Source of the DNA: Planctomycetia bacterium
Lineage (GTDB): Bacteria > Planctomycetota > Planctomycetia > Planctomycetales > Planctomycetaceae
NCBI GenBank assembly: GCA_016200145.1
Contig: JACQFH010000273.1
Span: forward strand, 1-44,036
DNA length: 44,036 nt
Reading direction: 5' to 3'
Shown here: one piece after another, positions 15,959-24,882 of the stretch
How the letters are laid out: the number at the start of each line of letters is the position of its first letter
Position numbering within the stretch: position 1 is the stretch's first letter
Position numbers and translations under genes: made by a program
The notes under the pieces: generated by a model
The model's input: only the letters and a program-made list of their open reading frames with translations
Databases searched by the model: none
Told to the model about the DNA's origin: nothing

Positions 15959-16017
15959 GTGATCAATTTGCGCTAACTGGAGTTCGCTTTCTGATTTCCC
16001 GCCACGGTGTAATGTGC

Positions 16018-16046
16018 CACGGATGAAACACGGATCAAACACGGAT
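16018..16046. repeat. Three-fold CACGGAT direct repeat
   Basis: cacggat occurs three times at 10- to 11-base spacing (cacggatgaaa, cacggatcaaa, cacggattg) just upstream of the ceramidase-like gene. It is a dispersed repeat or a possible regulator-binding array. The spacing near one helix turn is compatible with the second idea. Confidence 0.45.
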
Positions 16047-16074
16047 TGACGGGGAGGATCGTCCTGGAGATGCC

Positions 16075-17544
16075 ATGAAAAACTCAATTCTCCGTGGGGT
16101 CACATTAGTATGGGTGCTGCTGGCGTTCGCCTCGGTGGCCGCGCCGGCTTACGCCGCTGAGTTCAGGGCGGGGGCGTTTGCGCAGCCGATTACGCCGACG
16201 AAGTTCCCGGCCCCCGTGAACGGCAACATGAAAGGGGCGTTCGCCAAGGACGTGCACGACCCGATGCACGCCCGTTGTCTGGCCCTCTTCGACGGCAAGA
16301 CCGAGCTGGTGTTCTGCATCGTCGATGCCTGCCTCATTCCCCGCGACATCTGCGAAAGGACCAAACAGATTGCGTCAGAGAAGACGGGAATCCCCGCCGC
16401 ACACATCCTGATCTCCGCCACCCACACGCACTCGGCCGCCGCGATGACGCCCGCCTTCCAGAGCGATCCCGATCCCGAATACGTCGCCGCGCTCCCCGAA
16501 CGCATCGCACAGGGCATCGTGCAGGCGCACGCCAATCTGGAACCTGCCGAGATCGGGTGGGGCCTGGGGAAAGATCCGACGCAGCTCTTCAACCGCCGCT
16601 GGTTCGTCAAGGAAGGAGAGACTTACGAGAATCCATTCGGCAGCAAGGCCGACCGCGCGCGGATGAATCCCGGTTATCAGAATCCCGCCGTGACGAAATC
16701 GATCGGCCCCGTCGACCCGACGGTGGCCGTGCTGGCTGTGCGTTCTTCCACCGACAAGCGCCCGCTGGCGTTCTTCGCCAACTATGGCCTGCACTACGTG
16801 GGAGGCTATCCGGCGATTTCGGCCGATTACTTTGCGGCGTTCGCCGAGGAAATCGGCGCCCGCCTGAAGGCCGGCGACGCCCGTTACAAGAACAAACCGC
16901 CGTTCCTGGGCGCGATGACGAACGGTACGAGCGGAGACGTGAACAACGTCAACTTCGCCGGCCCGGCCCCCGGACCACGGCAGGCCGGAGAGCAGATTCT
17001 CGTCGTCGCCAAAAGCGTCGCCGAGGCGGCGATGAAGGCCTACGACCAGATTCAGTTCCGACCGCACGTCACGCTCGACGCACTGGCGGCCGACATCGAA
17101 CTGGCCGTACGCAAAGCCTCCCCCGAAGAATTGAAACGCGCCCGCGAAGTGCTCGAAACCACACCCAAAGATAACGACGGCCAGTATTCGAACCAGAGCG
17201 CCATCTACGCCCGCGAAGCAGTGCTGCTCGACGCCTATCCCGATCGCGTGCCGGTCAAGCTGCAGGCCTTGCGGATCGGCGATCTCAGCATCGCGGCGAT
17301 CCCGTGCGAGGTCTTCGTCGACATCGGGTTCGATCTGAAAAAACGCACTCCGTTCCGGCAGCACTTCACCGTGTCGCTCGCCAACGGTTACAACGGCTAC
17401 CTGCCGACCACCGAGCACCACCACTACGGCGGCTACGAAACCTGGCGCGCCCGCAGCAGCTACCTGGAAGTGGATGCCGCCGCGAAGATCACGACGCACC
17501 TGGCCGGTATGCTGGCGGAACTCCAAAAACGCGCGGGGCAGTAG
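16075..17544 (+). CDS. Secreted neutral/alkaline ceramidase-like hydrolase
   Basis: The 489-residue protein begins with a clear signal sequence (residues 1-28, ending APAYAA) and so is exported. The core resembles the catalytic domain of neutral ceramidases: ISATHTHSAAAM supplies H117 and H119, expected zinc ligands, and NGTSGDVNN and HYVGGYPAISADY match conserved blocks around the site. It lacks the C-terminal immunoglobulin-like domain of true ceramidases, and planctomycetes carry many such shorter paralogues. Ceramide hydrolysis is therefore only a family-level guess; another amide or ester is possible. ggaga precedes ATG 16075. The gene is convergent with the thioredoxin-type gene, with a small hairpin between them. 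Confidence 0.82.
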   Translation: MKNSILRGVTLVWVLLAFASVAAPAYAAEFRAGAFAQPITPTKFPAPVNGNMKGAFAKDVHDPMHARCLALFDGKTELVFCIVDACLIPRDICERTKQIASEKTGIPAAHILISATHTHSAAAMTPAFQSDPDPEYVAALPERIAQGIVQAHANLEPAEIGWGLGKDPTQLFNRRWFVKEGETYENPFGSKADRARMNPGYQNPAVTKSIGPVDPTVAVLAVRSSTDKRPLAFFANYGLHYVGGYPAISADYFAAFAEEIGARLKAGDARYKNKPPFLGAMTNGTSGDVNNVNFAGPAPGPRQAGEQILVVAKSVAEAAMKAYDQIQFRPHVTLDALAADIELAVRKASPEELKRAREVLETTPKDNDGQYSNQSAIYAREAVLLDAYPDRVPVKLQALRIGDLSIAAIPCEVFVDIGFDLKKRTPFRQHFTVSLANGYNGYLPTTEHHHYGGYETWRARSSYLEVDAAAKITTHLAGMLAELQKRAGQ

Positions 17545-17572
17545 TGCGCCGTCCACTTGGAAGATCCTATTC

Positions 17573-17595
17573 CCTACCCCCGTCAACGGGGTGGG
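17573..17595. terminator. Possible bidirectional hairpin between convergent genes
   Basis: cctaccccc-g-tcaa-c-ggggtggg can pair with one bulge and one wobble. It sits in the 80 bases between the ends of the ceramidase-like and thioredoxin-type genes. No T-run follows on either strand, so it is a weak candidate. Confidence 0.3.
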
Positions 17596-17624
17596 GGCGG
17601 CGCATCACAGTCACGTAACCTGCG

Positions 17625-18758
17625 TTACTTCTTGCTCGCATACGTTTTGCCCAACGCATTCGAGATCTCGCTCTTCAGGTCGGCGGGTTTGATTTCGTCC
17701 TTCCAGCGGTGGACGATTTTGCCGCCGGGGGCGATCAGCAGCGTGTAGGGGACGGGGCCTTCCCATTTGGGATCGATCAGCTCGGCGAGTTTGTCGCGGT
17801 CGTCGGTGTGGAAGATGTAGTTGGTGCACGAGACGTGGTGCTTTTCGAGCACCTTCCGGGCGATGTCTTTCCGCTCCGGCGGATCGATCGAGAGCGTGTA
17901 CATCTCGAAATGCCGGCCGCGGTACATGCGGTTGATGGTCACAAATTCGGGAAACTCCGTGACGCACGGGGCGCAGGTCGTCGACCACAGATTGATCAGC
18001 CGGTATTTTTCGGTCTTGTTCTCCGCCAGATCGCGCAGGGCCGTTTCGTCGATCGATTTGAGCGCGACCGGCTCGGCATTCCATTTCTCGATCGACTCGC
18101 GGGCGCTGTCGCGCTTGTCGGCCCATTTCGTCGAACAGCCGAAGACGCGGGTCTTCGCCACGCGCACGTCGCGCCCGGCCAGCACGTCGTCGATGGCATT
18201 GCGGGCGTCGTGCGATTTCGGCTCGGCCGTTTCGGCGTCGTCGATCCGGCCGTTGTAGCGCAGCTTGCGTTCGCGGTCGAAAATGTACACGTGCGGCGTG
18301 GCCAGCACACCGTACGCCGTCGAAACGCGCTGCGTTTCGCCGTCGTACAGATAGGGAAATTTGAAGCCGCGGCGCTCGGCGTGGCGTTTCATGTCGTCGA
18401 ATGAATCGCCCAGATCCGTATAGCCCAGCTCGTCGAGCCTGACCGCCAGCGGATCGTTCGGGGAGACCGCGACGAGGGCCACCCCTTTGTCGCGGTAGTC
18501 GGCGTGCAGGCGGATGATTCGTTCTTCGTAGGCCTGGGCGGTGGGGCAGTGATTGCAGGTGAAGACCACGACCAGGACTTTCGCGCCAGCGAAATCGGCA
18601 AGCCGGTACGTATTATTGTCGACACCCGGCAGATTCAGTTCGGGTGCCGCTGCGCCGATCGCCAGGGTTTCAACGTCTTTCGCCATGCCCGACGAGGTGG
18701 CGAGCCCGAGATAGCAGGTGATCAGGGAAAGTCGCAGAGCAAAACAACGGCAAGACAT
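17625..18758 (-). CDS. Exported protein with two thioredoxin-fold domains
   Basis: The 377-residue protein starts at ATG 18758 after aaggag, with a hydrophobic N-terminus (to about residue 25) that directs export. Domain one (about 32-195) is AhpC/TSA-like with C68-N-H-C71 and a cis-proline in ATPHVYIF. Domain two (about 235-377) is TlpA/ResA-like with C262-A-P-C265 in LINLWSTTCAPCVTEFP. Each domain therefore has its own CxxC pair. The protein probably handles disulfides or peroxide in the periplasm. Planctomycetes carry many redoxin fusions, and partners such as cytochrome maturation factors are not nearby. The gene is divergent from the MarR gene, so the 169-base region between them serves both. 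Confidence 0.87.
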   Translation of the reverse strand: MSCRCFALRLSLITCYLGLATSSGMAKDVETLAIGAAAPELNLPGVDNNTYRLADFAGAKVLVVVFTCNHCPTAQAYEERIIRLHADYRDKGVALVAVSPNDPLAVRLDELGYTDLGDSFDDMKRHAERRGFKFPYLYDGETQRVSTAYGVLATPHVYIFDRERKLRYNGRIDDAETAEPKSHDARNAIDDVLAGRDVRVAKTRVFGCSTKWADKRDSARESIEKWNAEPVALKSIDETALRDLAENKTEKYRLINLWSTTCAPCVTEFPEFVTINRMYRGRHFEMYTLSIDPPERKDIARKVLEKHHVSCTNYIFHTDDRDKLAELIDPKWEGPVPYTLLIAPGGKIVHRWKDEIKPADLKSEISNALGKTYASKK

Positions 18759-18857
18759 GATCGGCTCCTTGAGGGGCAGAATGACGATCGATCGCCCTGT
18801 TGAAGATACCGAGGGGTCGCACAGTTCGCGACCGACGTTGAACAGGGCCACGGATGA

Positions 18858-18877
18858 GTCAGACTGGAAAGCCTGAC
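18858..18877. repeat. Imperfect palindrome GTCAGACT-GGAA-AGCCTGAC
   Basis: Eight-base arms match at seven positions. It resembles a dispersed repeat type known to me from planctomycetes and lies 8 bases before the MarR operator. Confidence 0.5.
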
Positions 18878-18885
18878 CTACTAAT

Positions 18886-18915
18886 AGTTGTCTGGACAAC
18901 TGTTGTCTGGATGAC
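18886..18915 (+). promoter_or_regulatory. Tandem operator of the MarR regulator
   Basis: AGTTGTC-TG-GACAACT (18886-18901) is a perfect 7-bp palindrome of the kind bound by MarR dimers. It is followed at once by a second, less perfect copy TGTTGTC-TG-GATGAC (18901-18915) on the same 15-base period. The pair ends 12 bases before the MarR start codon, the expected place for autorepression. The divergent thioredoxin-type gene could share it. Confidence 0.75.
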
Positions 18916-18927
18916 TATCATGGAGGC

Positions 18928-19419
18928 ATGACGACGCTCACTCCCCGACAGTCGCGAGGCCAGAGACGGTTCGATTCGCTCGAACAGGAGGCATTTCTCA
19001 ACCTGTGGCGGACGTACGACCGCCTGAAGGCGCAGGAAGACGAGCTGTTTGCCCGCTACGACCTGACGCCCCAGCAGTACAACGCGCTGCGGCTGCTGAA
19101 GGCCGAGCATCCGCGGCCGATCCGCACGCTCGACCTTGCCGCACGGCTTGTGTCGCGCGCTCCGGACATCACGCGACTCGTCGACCGGCTTGAACAGCGG
19201 GGGCTGATCGCCCGCGACCGCCCGGCCGACAACCGCCGCGTCGTGTGCCTGGCCATCACCGAGGCCGGGATGGCCCTGCTCCGCGAGCTGAAAAAGCCAA
19301 TCGCCGAGTGCCACGCCCGGCAGCTCGGGCACCTGACGGCCAGGCAACTGCAGGAACTGGTGGCGCTGCTTAAAGCGGCCCGCGGGCCGCACGAGGCCGA
19401 CGAGAGCATGTGGTCGTAA
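18928..19419 (+). CDS. MarR-family transcriptional regulator
   Basis: This 163-residue winged-helix regulator represses target promoters until a small ligand or oxidation releases it. The fold is visible as LTPQQYNALRLLKAEHPRPIRTLDLAARL (helices before the recognition helix), APDITRLVDRLEQRGLIARDRPADNRRVVCLAITEAG (recognition helix and wing, with the typical DRLExxGLIxRxxxxxDRR pattern), and a C-terminal dimerisation helix. No cysteine is present, so direct thiol sensing is unlikely. The ribosome site tggagg is only one base from ATG 18928, which is unusually tight, and there is no better in-frame start. It lies upstream of the flavoprotein and antiporter genes, the likely targets. Confidence 0.93.
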   Translation: MTTLTPRQSRGQRRFDSLEQEAFLNLWRTYDRLKAQEDELFARYDLTPQQYNALRLLKAEHPRPIRTLDLAARLVSRAPDITRLVDRLEQRGLIARDRPADNRRVVCLAITEAGMALLRELKKPIAECHARQLGHLTARQLQELVALLKAARGPHEADESMWS

Positions 19420-19455
19420 AGGGCGAATGACGAAAATCAATTGTCTAAGGAAACC

Positions 19456-19483
19456 TGAAATCCGAAATCCCAATTCCGAAATT
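19456..19483. repeat. GGATTTCGG-type repeat between MarR and flavoprotein genes
   Basis: The sequence is aaatccgaaatcc-caattccgaaatt, the reverse orientation of the copies at 605 and 5104. It fills most of the 84-base gap and is therefore inside the presumed MarR-flavoprotein transcript. Confidence 0.55.
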
Positions 19484-19503
19484 GACAGAGGATCAGTTCC
19501 CTG

Positions 19504-20823
19504 ATGAACACCACGAATCCAGAACTTGACGTCATCGTCATCGGCGGGGGGCCGGCCGGCAGCACGGTCTCGACGCTCATTGCCCAGCGCGGGCACCGCG
19601 TCGAGCTGTTCGAGCGCGAGCGGTTTCCGCGCTTTCACATCGGCGAATCGCTGATCCCCGAAACGTACTGGGTGCTCGAGCGGCTGAAAATGCTCGACAA
19701 GATGAAGAACAGCCACTTTGTCAAGAAATTCAGCGTGCAGTTCGTGAGCGCCAAGGGCAAGCTCTCGGCCCCGTTTTATTTCTGGGACAACAAGCCCCAC
19801 GAGTGCTCGCAAACCTGGCAGGTCGTTCGCAGCGAGTGGGACCTGATGATGCTCAACAACGCCCGTGAGCAGGGAGTTTCGGTCCACGAAGGCACGCGCG
19901 TGCTCGACGTGCTGTTTGACGGCAATCGGGCTGTGGGCGTCAGGGTGCAGCACGAAGACGGTTCGCAGCGCGAGGTGCGCGCCAAGGTCGTCGTCGACGC
20001 CAGCGGGCAGAGCGCGATGCTCCAGAACCGCTTCAAGCTCCGCACCTGGGACCCGGTTCTCAACAAGGGGGCGGTCTGGACTTACTGGGAAGGAGCCTAC
20101 CGCGACACGGGGCGCGACGAAGGGGCCACGATCGTCATTCAGACGCCGAGCAAGCAGGGCTGGTTCTGGTACATTCCGCTCCACAACAACACCGTCAGCC
20201 TGGGGGTGGTCGCGCCGTTTGATTACCTGTTCAAGGGGCGCGGCAGTCACGAGCAGATCTACAACGAAGAAGTCGATCTCTGCCCGGCGGTGAAAGAACG
20301 CATCGCCAACGCAACCCGTAAGACGGGATACTTCGCAACAAAGGACTATTCGTATCGCTCGAGGCAGGTGGCCGGCGACGGTTGGGTACTCATCGGCGAC
20401 GCGTTCGGCTTTCTCGATCCGCTCTATTCATCGGGTGTGTTGCTGGCCCTTAAGTCAGGTGAACTGGCCGCAGACGCGATCGCTGACGGATTGGCCAAAG
20501 GCGACGTCTCTGCGGCGCAGCTTGGTCACTGGGGCCCCCTGTTCAACCAGGGAGTCGACCGCATGCGGCGCCTCGTGTGCGAGTACTACGACGGCTTCAG
20601 CTTTGGAAAATTCGTGAAGAATTTCCCAGATCTCAAGGGGATCATCACCGACCTGCTCATCGGCGACCTGTTCACCGAGCGCGTTGACAAAGCCTGGCAG
20701 CCAATGGAATCGCTCTATCCGCCCGAGAGGAAACCGATCCCGCCCTGGTCGGCCGACGCCCCTGCCGAGGTGGCGCAGAACAAGCTGAACGAACTGTATC
20801 TGCCGGCCGGGCCGAAACCGTGA
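19504..20823 (+). CDS. FAD-dependent oxidoreductase with halogenase-type motifs
   Basis: The 439-residue protein opens with the FAD Rossmann motif G14-x-G16-x-x-G19 (VIGGGPAGS) and ERERFPRFHIGESLIP, then a GD motif GWVLIGDAFGFLDP. Two features point to the flavin-dependent halogenase branch. WFWYIP at 220-225 is a WxWxIP motif, and FLDPLYSSG at 303-311 matches the FxDPxxSxG block. Lysines 74-75 sit near the place of the halogenase lysine, but that needs an alignment. Many bacterial proteins annotated as halogenases or geranylgeranyl reductases share these blocks and have unknown substrates, so halogenation is a hypothesis. The antiporter start overlaps its stop by 4 bp, and a MarR gene lies upstream. 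Confidence 0.85.
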   Translation: MNTTNPELDVIVIGGGPAGSTVSTLIAQRGHRVELFERERFPRFHIGESLIPETYWVLERLKMLDKMKNSHFVKKFSVQFVSAKGKLSAPFYFWDNKPHECSQTWQVVRSEWDLMMLNNAREQGVSVHEGTRVLDVLFDGNRAVGVRVQHEDGSQREVRAKVVVDASGQSAMLQNRFKLRTWDPVLNKGAVWTYWEGAYRDTGRDEGATIVIQTPSKQGWFWYIPLHNNTVSLGVVAPFDYLFKGRGSHEQIYNEEVDLCPAVKERIANATRKTGYFATKDYSYRSRQVAGDGWVLIGDAFGFLDPLYSSGVLLALKSGELAADAIADGLAKGDVSAAQLGHWGPLFNQGVDRMRRLVCEYYDGFSFGKFVKNFPDLKGIITDLLIGDLFTERVDKAWQPMESLYPPERKPIPPWSADAPAEVAQNKLNELYLPAGPKP

Positions 20824-22250
20824 CCGCACCGACTGACGACGCGTCGATTCATCCCGCGGCAGGCAACGGGCTTCGTGACTGGCTCGTCTACGCGGCCATG
20901 CTGGCTGTGGCAATCGGAATTTTCTTCGCGATCGATTTCTGCGGTGTGCGGCTGACGGCGCCCGAGGGAACGGGCGCGGGGCTGAATACCGGTGGCGCCG
21001 GGGTTTCATCGTCCGAGGCGCTGATGCACGTTCTGGTGGCGCTGGGCGCGGTGCTGATCGCCGGGCGGCTGCTGGGGATCGGATTTCGATATGTTGGCCA
21101 ACCGCCGGTGATCGGCGAAGTTGTCGCTGGCATCTTGCTGGGCCCGTCGCTCCTGGGACGCGTCTGGCCGGACGCGGCGGCGTTTCTGCTGCCCACGACG
21201 GTCGCGCCCCACCTGGGCATGATCGCCCAGCTCGGGGTCGTGCTCTACATGTTTCTCGTCGGCTTGGAGCTCAATCCGGAGCTCTTGCGCGAGCGGGCCC
21301 GTTCGACGATTGCCATCTCGCACGCTAGCATCGTGGCGCCATTTCTGATGGGGACAGGGCTCGCCCTGTATCTCTATCCGCGCCTGTCGACAAGCGACGT
21401 GCCCTTCACGAGCTTTGCGCTGTTCATGGGGGTGGCGCTGTCGATCACCGCCTTTCCGGTGCTGGCGAGGATCCTCACCGATCGGCAGATGCAAAAATCG
21501 CCACTGGGCGTCATCGCGCTGGGATGCGCCGCGACCGACGACGTCACGGCCTGGTGTCTTCTGGCGTTCGTGGTGGGCGTGGCGCAGGCTAAGGTCGGTG
21601 GAGCGTTCGTCGTGATCGGTTGCACGCTGGCTTACATCGCGTTCATGTTTCTCATCGCGCGACCGATCGCCACGCGGTATTTCCTGCGATTTGGCGAGCA
21701 CGACATCTCTGCGAACGTCGTGGCGCTCGTCCTGGCCCTGCTTTTGGGCTCGGCCCTGATCACCGAAGCAATCGGCATCCACGCGGTATTCGGCGCGTTT
21801 CTGCTGGGGGCCATCATTCCGCACGACAGTGCACTGGCCCGGGCCCTGACGACGCGGCTGGAAGACCTGGTGACAGTGCTGCTTCTGCCGGCGTTCTTCG
21901 CGTTCACTGGACTGCGGACGCAGATCGGCCTCGTCAGCGGGCTCGACCAATGGCTCTGGTGCGGACTGATCATCGTCGTCGCCACGGCCGGAAAATTCGG
22001 CGGGACTCTGGCGGCCGCGCGGCTCACGGGCCTGGGCTGGCGCGACGCGACGTCGCTGGGCCTCTTGATGAATACACGTGGGTTGATGGAGCTGATTGTC
22101 CTCAATATCGGGCTCGATCTGCGGGTCATTTCGCCGACACTGTTCGCGATGATGGTGCTGATGGCGCTCGTCACGACGATGACAACCTCGCCCCTGTTAC
22201 CCCGTGTCGCCGCGGCCGGCGAGCGGCGGCTGGGGCACCAACCTCTTTAG
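20820..22250 (+). CDS. Cation:proton antiporter (CPA2, KefB/NapA-like)
   Basis: The 476-residue inner-membrane protein has about 12 hydrophobic segments. Family blocks include GQPPVIGEVVAGILLGPSLLG, LGVVLYMFLVGLELNPELL, the ion-site pair in GCAATDDVTAW, IHAVFGAFLLGAIIP, and LMNTRGLMELIVLNIGLDL. It exchanges Na+ or K+ for protons. There is no C-terminal TrkA-type nucleotide domain, so it is shorter than KefB/KefC. GTG 20820 overlaps the flavoprotein stop (GTGA), which fixes the start and shows translational coupling. Coupling to a flavoprotein under MarR control suggests relief of a chemical or pH stress created by, or treated by, the flavoprotein. This is inference. Confidence 0.9.
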   Translation: MTAPTDDASIHPAAGNGLRDWLVYAAMLAVAIGIFFAIDFCGVRLTAPEGTGAGLNTGGAGVSSSEALMHVLVALGAVLIAGRLLGIGFRYVGQPPVIGEVVAGILLGPSLLGRVWPDAAAFLLPTTVAPHLGMIAQLGVVLYMFLVGLELNPELLRERARSTIAISHASIVAPFLMGTGLALYLYPRLSTSDVPFTSFALFMGVALSITAFPVLARILTDRQMQKSPLGVIALGCAATDDVTAWCLLAFVVGVAQAKVGGAFVVIGCTLAYIAFMFLIARPIATRYFLRFGEHDISANVVALVLALLLGSALITEAIGIHAVFGAFLLGAIIPHDSALARALTTRLEDLVTVLLLPAFFAFTGLRTQIGLVSGLDQWLWCGLIIVVATAGKFGGTLAAARLTGLGWRDATSLGLLMNTRGLMELIVLNIGLDLRVISPTLFAMMVLMALVTTMTTSPLLPRVAAAGERRLGHQPL

Positions 22251-22402
22251 GTTAGGTTGGTCCGCCGCCGGTGGCTCCGTTTCATCGCTAAAGCCCTGCT
22301 ATCACCCCGCGGTCCTGATGCGCATAATGGGGATCGCCGTGCTGCACGCCCCCGAGTCCGGAGTCCAATGCGTCCTGCGGACGAATCGCCAGCCCGATTT
22401 GC

Positions 22403-24842
22403 ATGTCCAGCCTGACTGCAACAACCAGATCCGCTGCTGCGCCTGCTGTGACAAAATCTGCGCCAGCGGCCGACAGAGCGCTGCGATATCGGCGGGCGCC
22501 CGTTGTGCCGGTCGCTGCGGTATTCGCCGGCGGGATTCTCTGCGATCACTGGCTTCCTTCGTCTTTGCCGACCTGGCTCGCGCTTTGCGCCGGGTGCCTC
22601 GCCGCGTGGGGGATCTGTCTCGTCGCGCGCCGGGCACCGGCTGGCGCCATTTGCCTTCTCGCCGCAATCCTGGCGGCGGGGGGAGCCTGGCACCACTGGC
22701 GGTGGTCGATCGTCGGCTCCGATCACATCAGTCGGTTCGCCGATGAAGTTCCGCAGCCGGTACGGCTCGTCGGGCGGCTCGTTGACCAGCCGTGGGTCGT
22801 CCCGCGAAAGGAGAGCGACCTGCCGGCGTCGATCCCGCAGTTCGATCGCACGCTGTGCACGCTCGAATGCCGCAAGCTGGTCTGTGCAATCGGCGAGCAG
22901 TCGGTTTCGGGGCGTGTCCGGCTCGACATCGAGGGGCACCTGCTGCAGGGGAGCGCCGGGGACGACGTCGAAGTGGTGGGGCTCCTTTCGCGGCCGGCGG
23001 GCCCGCGCAACCCCGGCGCGTTCGACTTTCGGCGGTTCCTGCGGGCTGAGGGATTACTGGCGACGATGCATTGCGGTGAACCCGACGACGTGCGTATCGT
23101 CGCCGGGGGACGGAGCTGGATTCGAAACTGGCAGGCACGCCTGCGGGCCCGGGCCGAGCGGATGCTCGAAGGATCGCTTTCAACCCGCACCGCCCCCGTC
23201 GGCGTGGCGCTGCTGCTGGGGTCGCGCACAGCCATTCCTGAAGAGCTCCGCACGGCCTTCACCGAGAGCGGCACAATGCACATTCTGGCGATTTCGGGCG
23301 CCAACGTCGGGATCCTGGCAGGTTTGTTGTGGGCGCTGACACGGCTGGCGGGATTCGGGCGCAGCGGCAGCGTGGCATTCATCCTGGCATGCGTTCTGGC
23401 GTATTCGTTTGTTGCGGATTCGCAGCCTCCCGTGATGCGGGCCGTGCTGATGGTTGTCGCGCTGCTGGCGGGGCGGCCGTGGCACCGCGAGGGGACGCTC
23501 GTCAACGGGCTGGCGCTGGCTGCACTGGGAGTGCTGGTGTGGAACCCTTCGCACCTGTTCGATGTCGGGGCGCAATTGTCGTTCCTGGCGGTTGCCGCGC
23601 TGATCTGGGCGCCGTCGTGGAGTTGGCGCATCGGCGAATTCGCCAGCCCGCCGATTGAACCGGCCGCGGGTCTCGAGCATCCGTGGCTGACGCGGGGACT
23701 GCGCTGGAGCCGGCGGACTGTCGTAATGCTGCACGTGACGATGGCGGCCATCTGGCTGTTCACGCTGCCCCTCACGATGGCCCGATTCAACCTTGTCTCG
23801 CCGGTTGGATTCGTCGTCAACGTGCTTCTCGCGCCTCTGGTCGTGGCGATCATGTGGAGCGGCTACGCATTGCTGCTCGTCGGCCTTGTGGCGCCCGTCC
23901 TGGCAGCGCCGTTTGCAATTGTCTTCGACGTGGGACTGAAGTTGATGCTGGGGCTGATCGAGCTGGCGGCGTCAATCAAGGGGGGACATCTGTACCTTCC
24001 TGGTCCCTCCGACGGATGGCTGACCGGTTTCTACCTGTGTCTGGCAGCGGTGGCGTTTGGAATGCCCGGTGGACGATTGCGGTGGTGGGGGTGGAGGTCG
24101 CTCCTCGTCTGGACGGTGGGAGGCCTCGCGATCTCCTTGTGGCCGCACCGCCCCGGTGAGCTGCGGTGCACGTTTCTCTCGGTGGGCCATGGTCTGGCGG
24201 TCGTGATCGAATTGCCCGGTGGCCGCACGCTCGTCTACGACGCAGGACAAATGCAGGACCCGGCCCGCGCGCGGCAGGCAGTGCAATCGGCCCTGTGGCA
24301 GCGCGGTGTGCGGTCGATCGATGCACTGATGATCTCACATGCCGACATCGACCACTTCAACGGTGTGCCGGGGCTGGCCCGGACGCTACCGATCGGAAGT
24401 GTGCTCGTCCACGAAACGTTTCTCGATTTCAAGCAGCCGGGCGTCGAAAAGACGTGCGAGCTGCTGGCGGCACGGAAGGTACCGATCAAGCTGATTCACG
24501 CAGGCGACCAACTGCGGCCGGCGAATCGTACTCACAGGAGACCTGGAGCGCGACGGGCTGGAATACGTGATCATGCAGTCCCGGCGGCACGCGGACGTGC
24601 TGCTGGCCCCGCATCATGGCCGGGTGAACGCGAATCCGCGGCGACTGGCCGAATGGGCCACCCCCGACTGGGTGATTGTCAGCGACGGCCGGAAGGATAG
24701 TTCCGACAAGCTGGAATCGATCTACGGACCGGATTCACGGATCCTGTCGACGCAGAAATCCGGCGCCATCACGTTCGTGATCGACCGCACGGGGAATATC
24801 GATTGCCAACCATTCCGCGATGCGACTCATCCTGATCCATGA
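22403..24842 (+). pseudogene. comEC: comEC/rec2 DNA-uptake channel gene, broken by internal deletion and frameshift
   Basis: Frame one from ATG 22403 reads the ComEC N-terminal domain, the competence-type membrane core (TMHILAISGANVGILAGLLWALTRL and later helices) and the start of the metallo-beta-lactamase-like domain with SHADIDH (H646, D648, D650, H651). At about 24513-24524 the coding sense moves to another frame: RIVLTGDLERDGLEYV, then ADVLLAPHHGR and WVIVSDGR, ending at 24842. The stretch normally between GDQLR and GRRIVLTGDLE, about 50 residues including the NxxSLVL strand, is missing. Continuing in frame one gives about 65 nonsense residues to 24700. ComEC carries single-stranded DNA across the inner membrane; the channel part may survive but the hydrolase domain cannot. 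Confidence is for a disrupted comEC. Confidence 0.8.
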
Positions 24843-24882
24843 TGCAGCAGTGGTTTTGTGTCGGCCCAGTGTTAGATGGAGT

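Noticed and set aside
24513-24700. A genuine C-terminus of ComEC in the first frame
   Set aside because: The last 65 or so residues of that frame are Arg/Gly-rich nonsense while the conserved TGDLE and HHG blocks are read in another frame over the same DNA.
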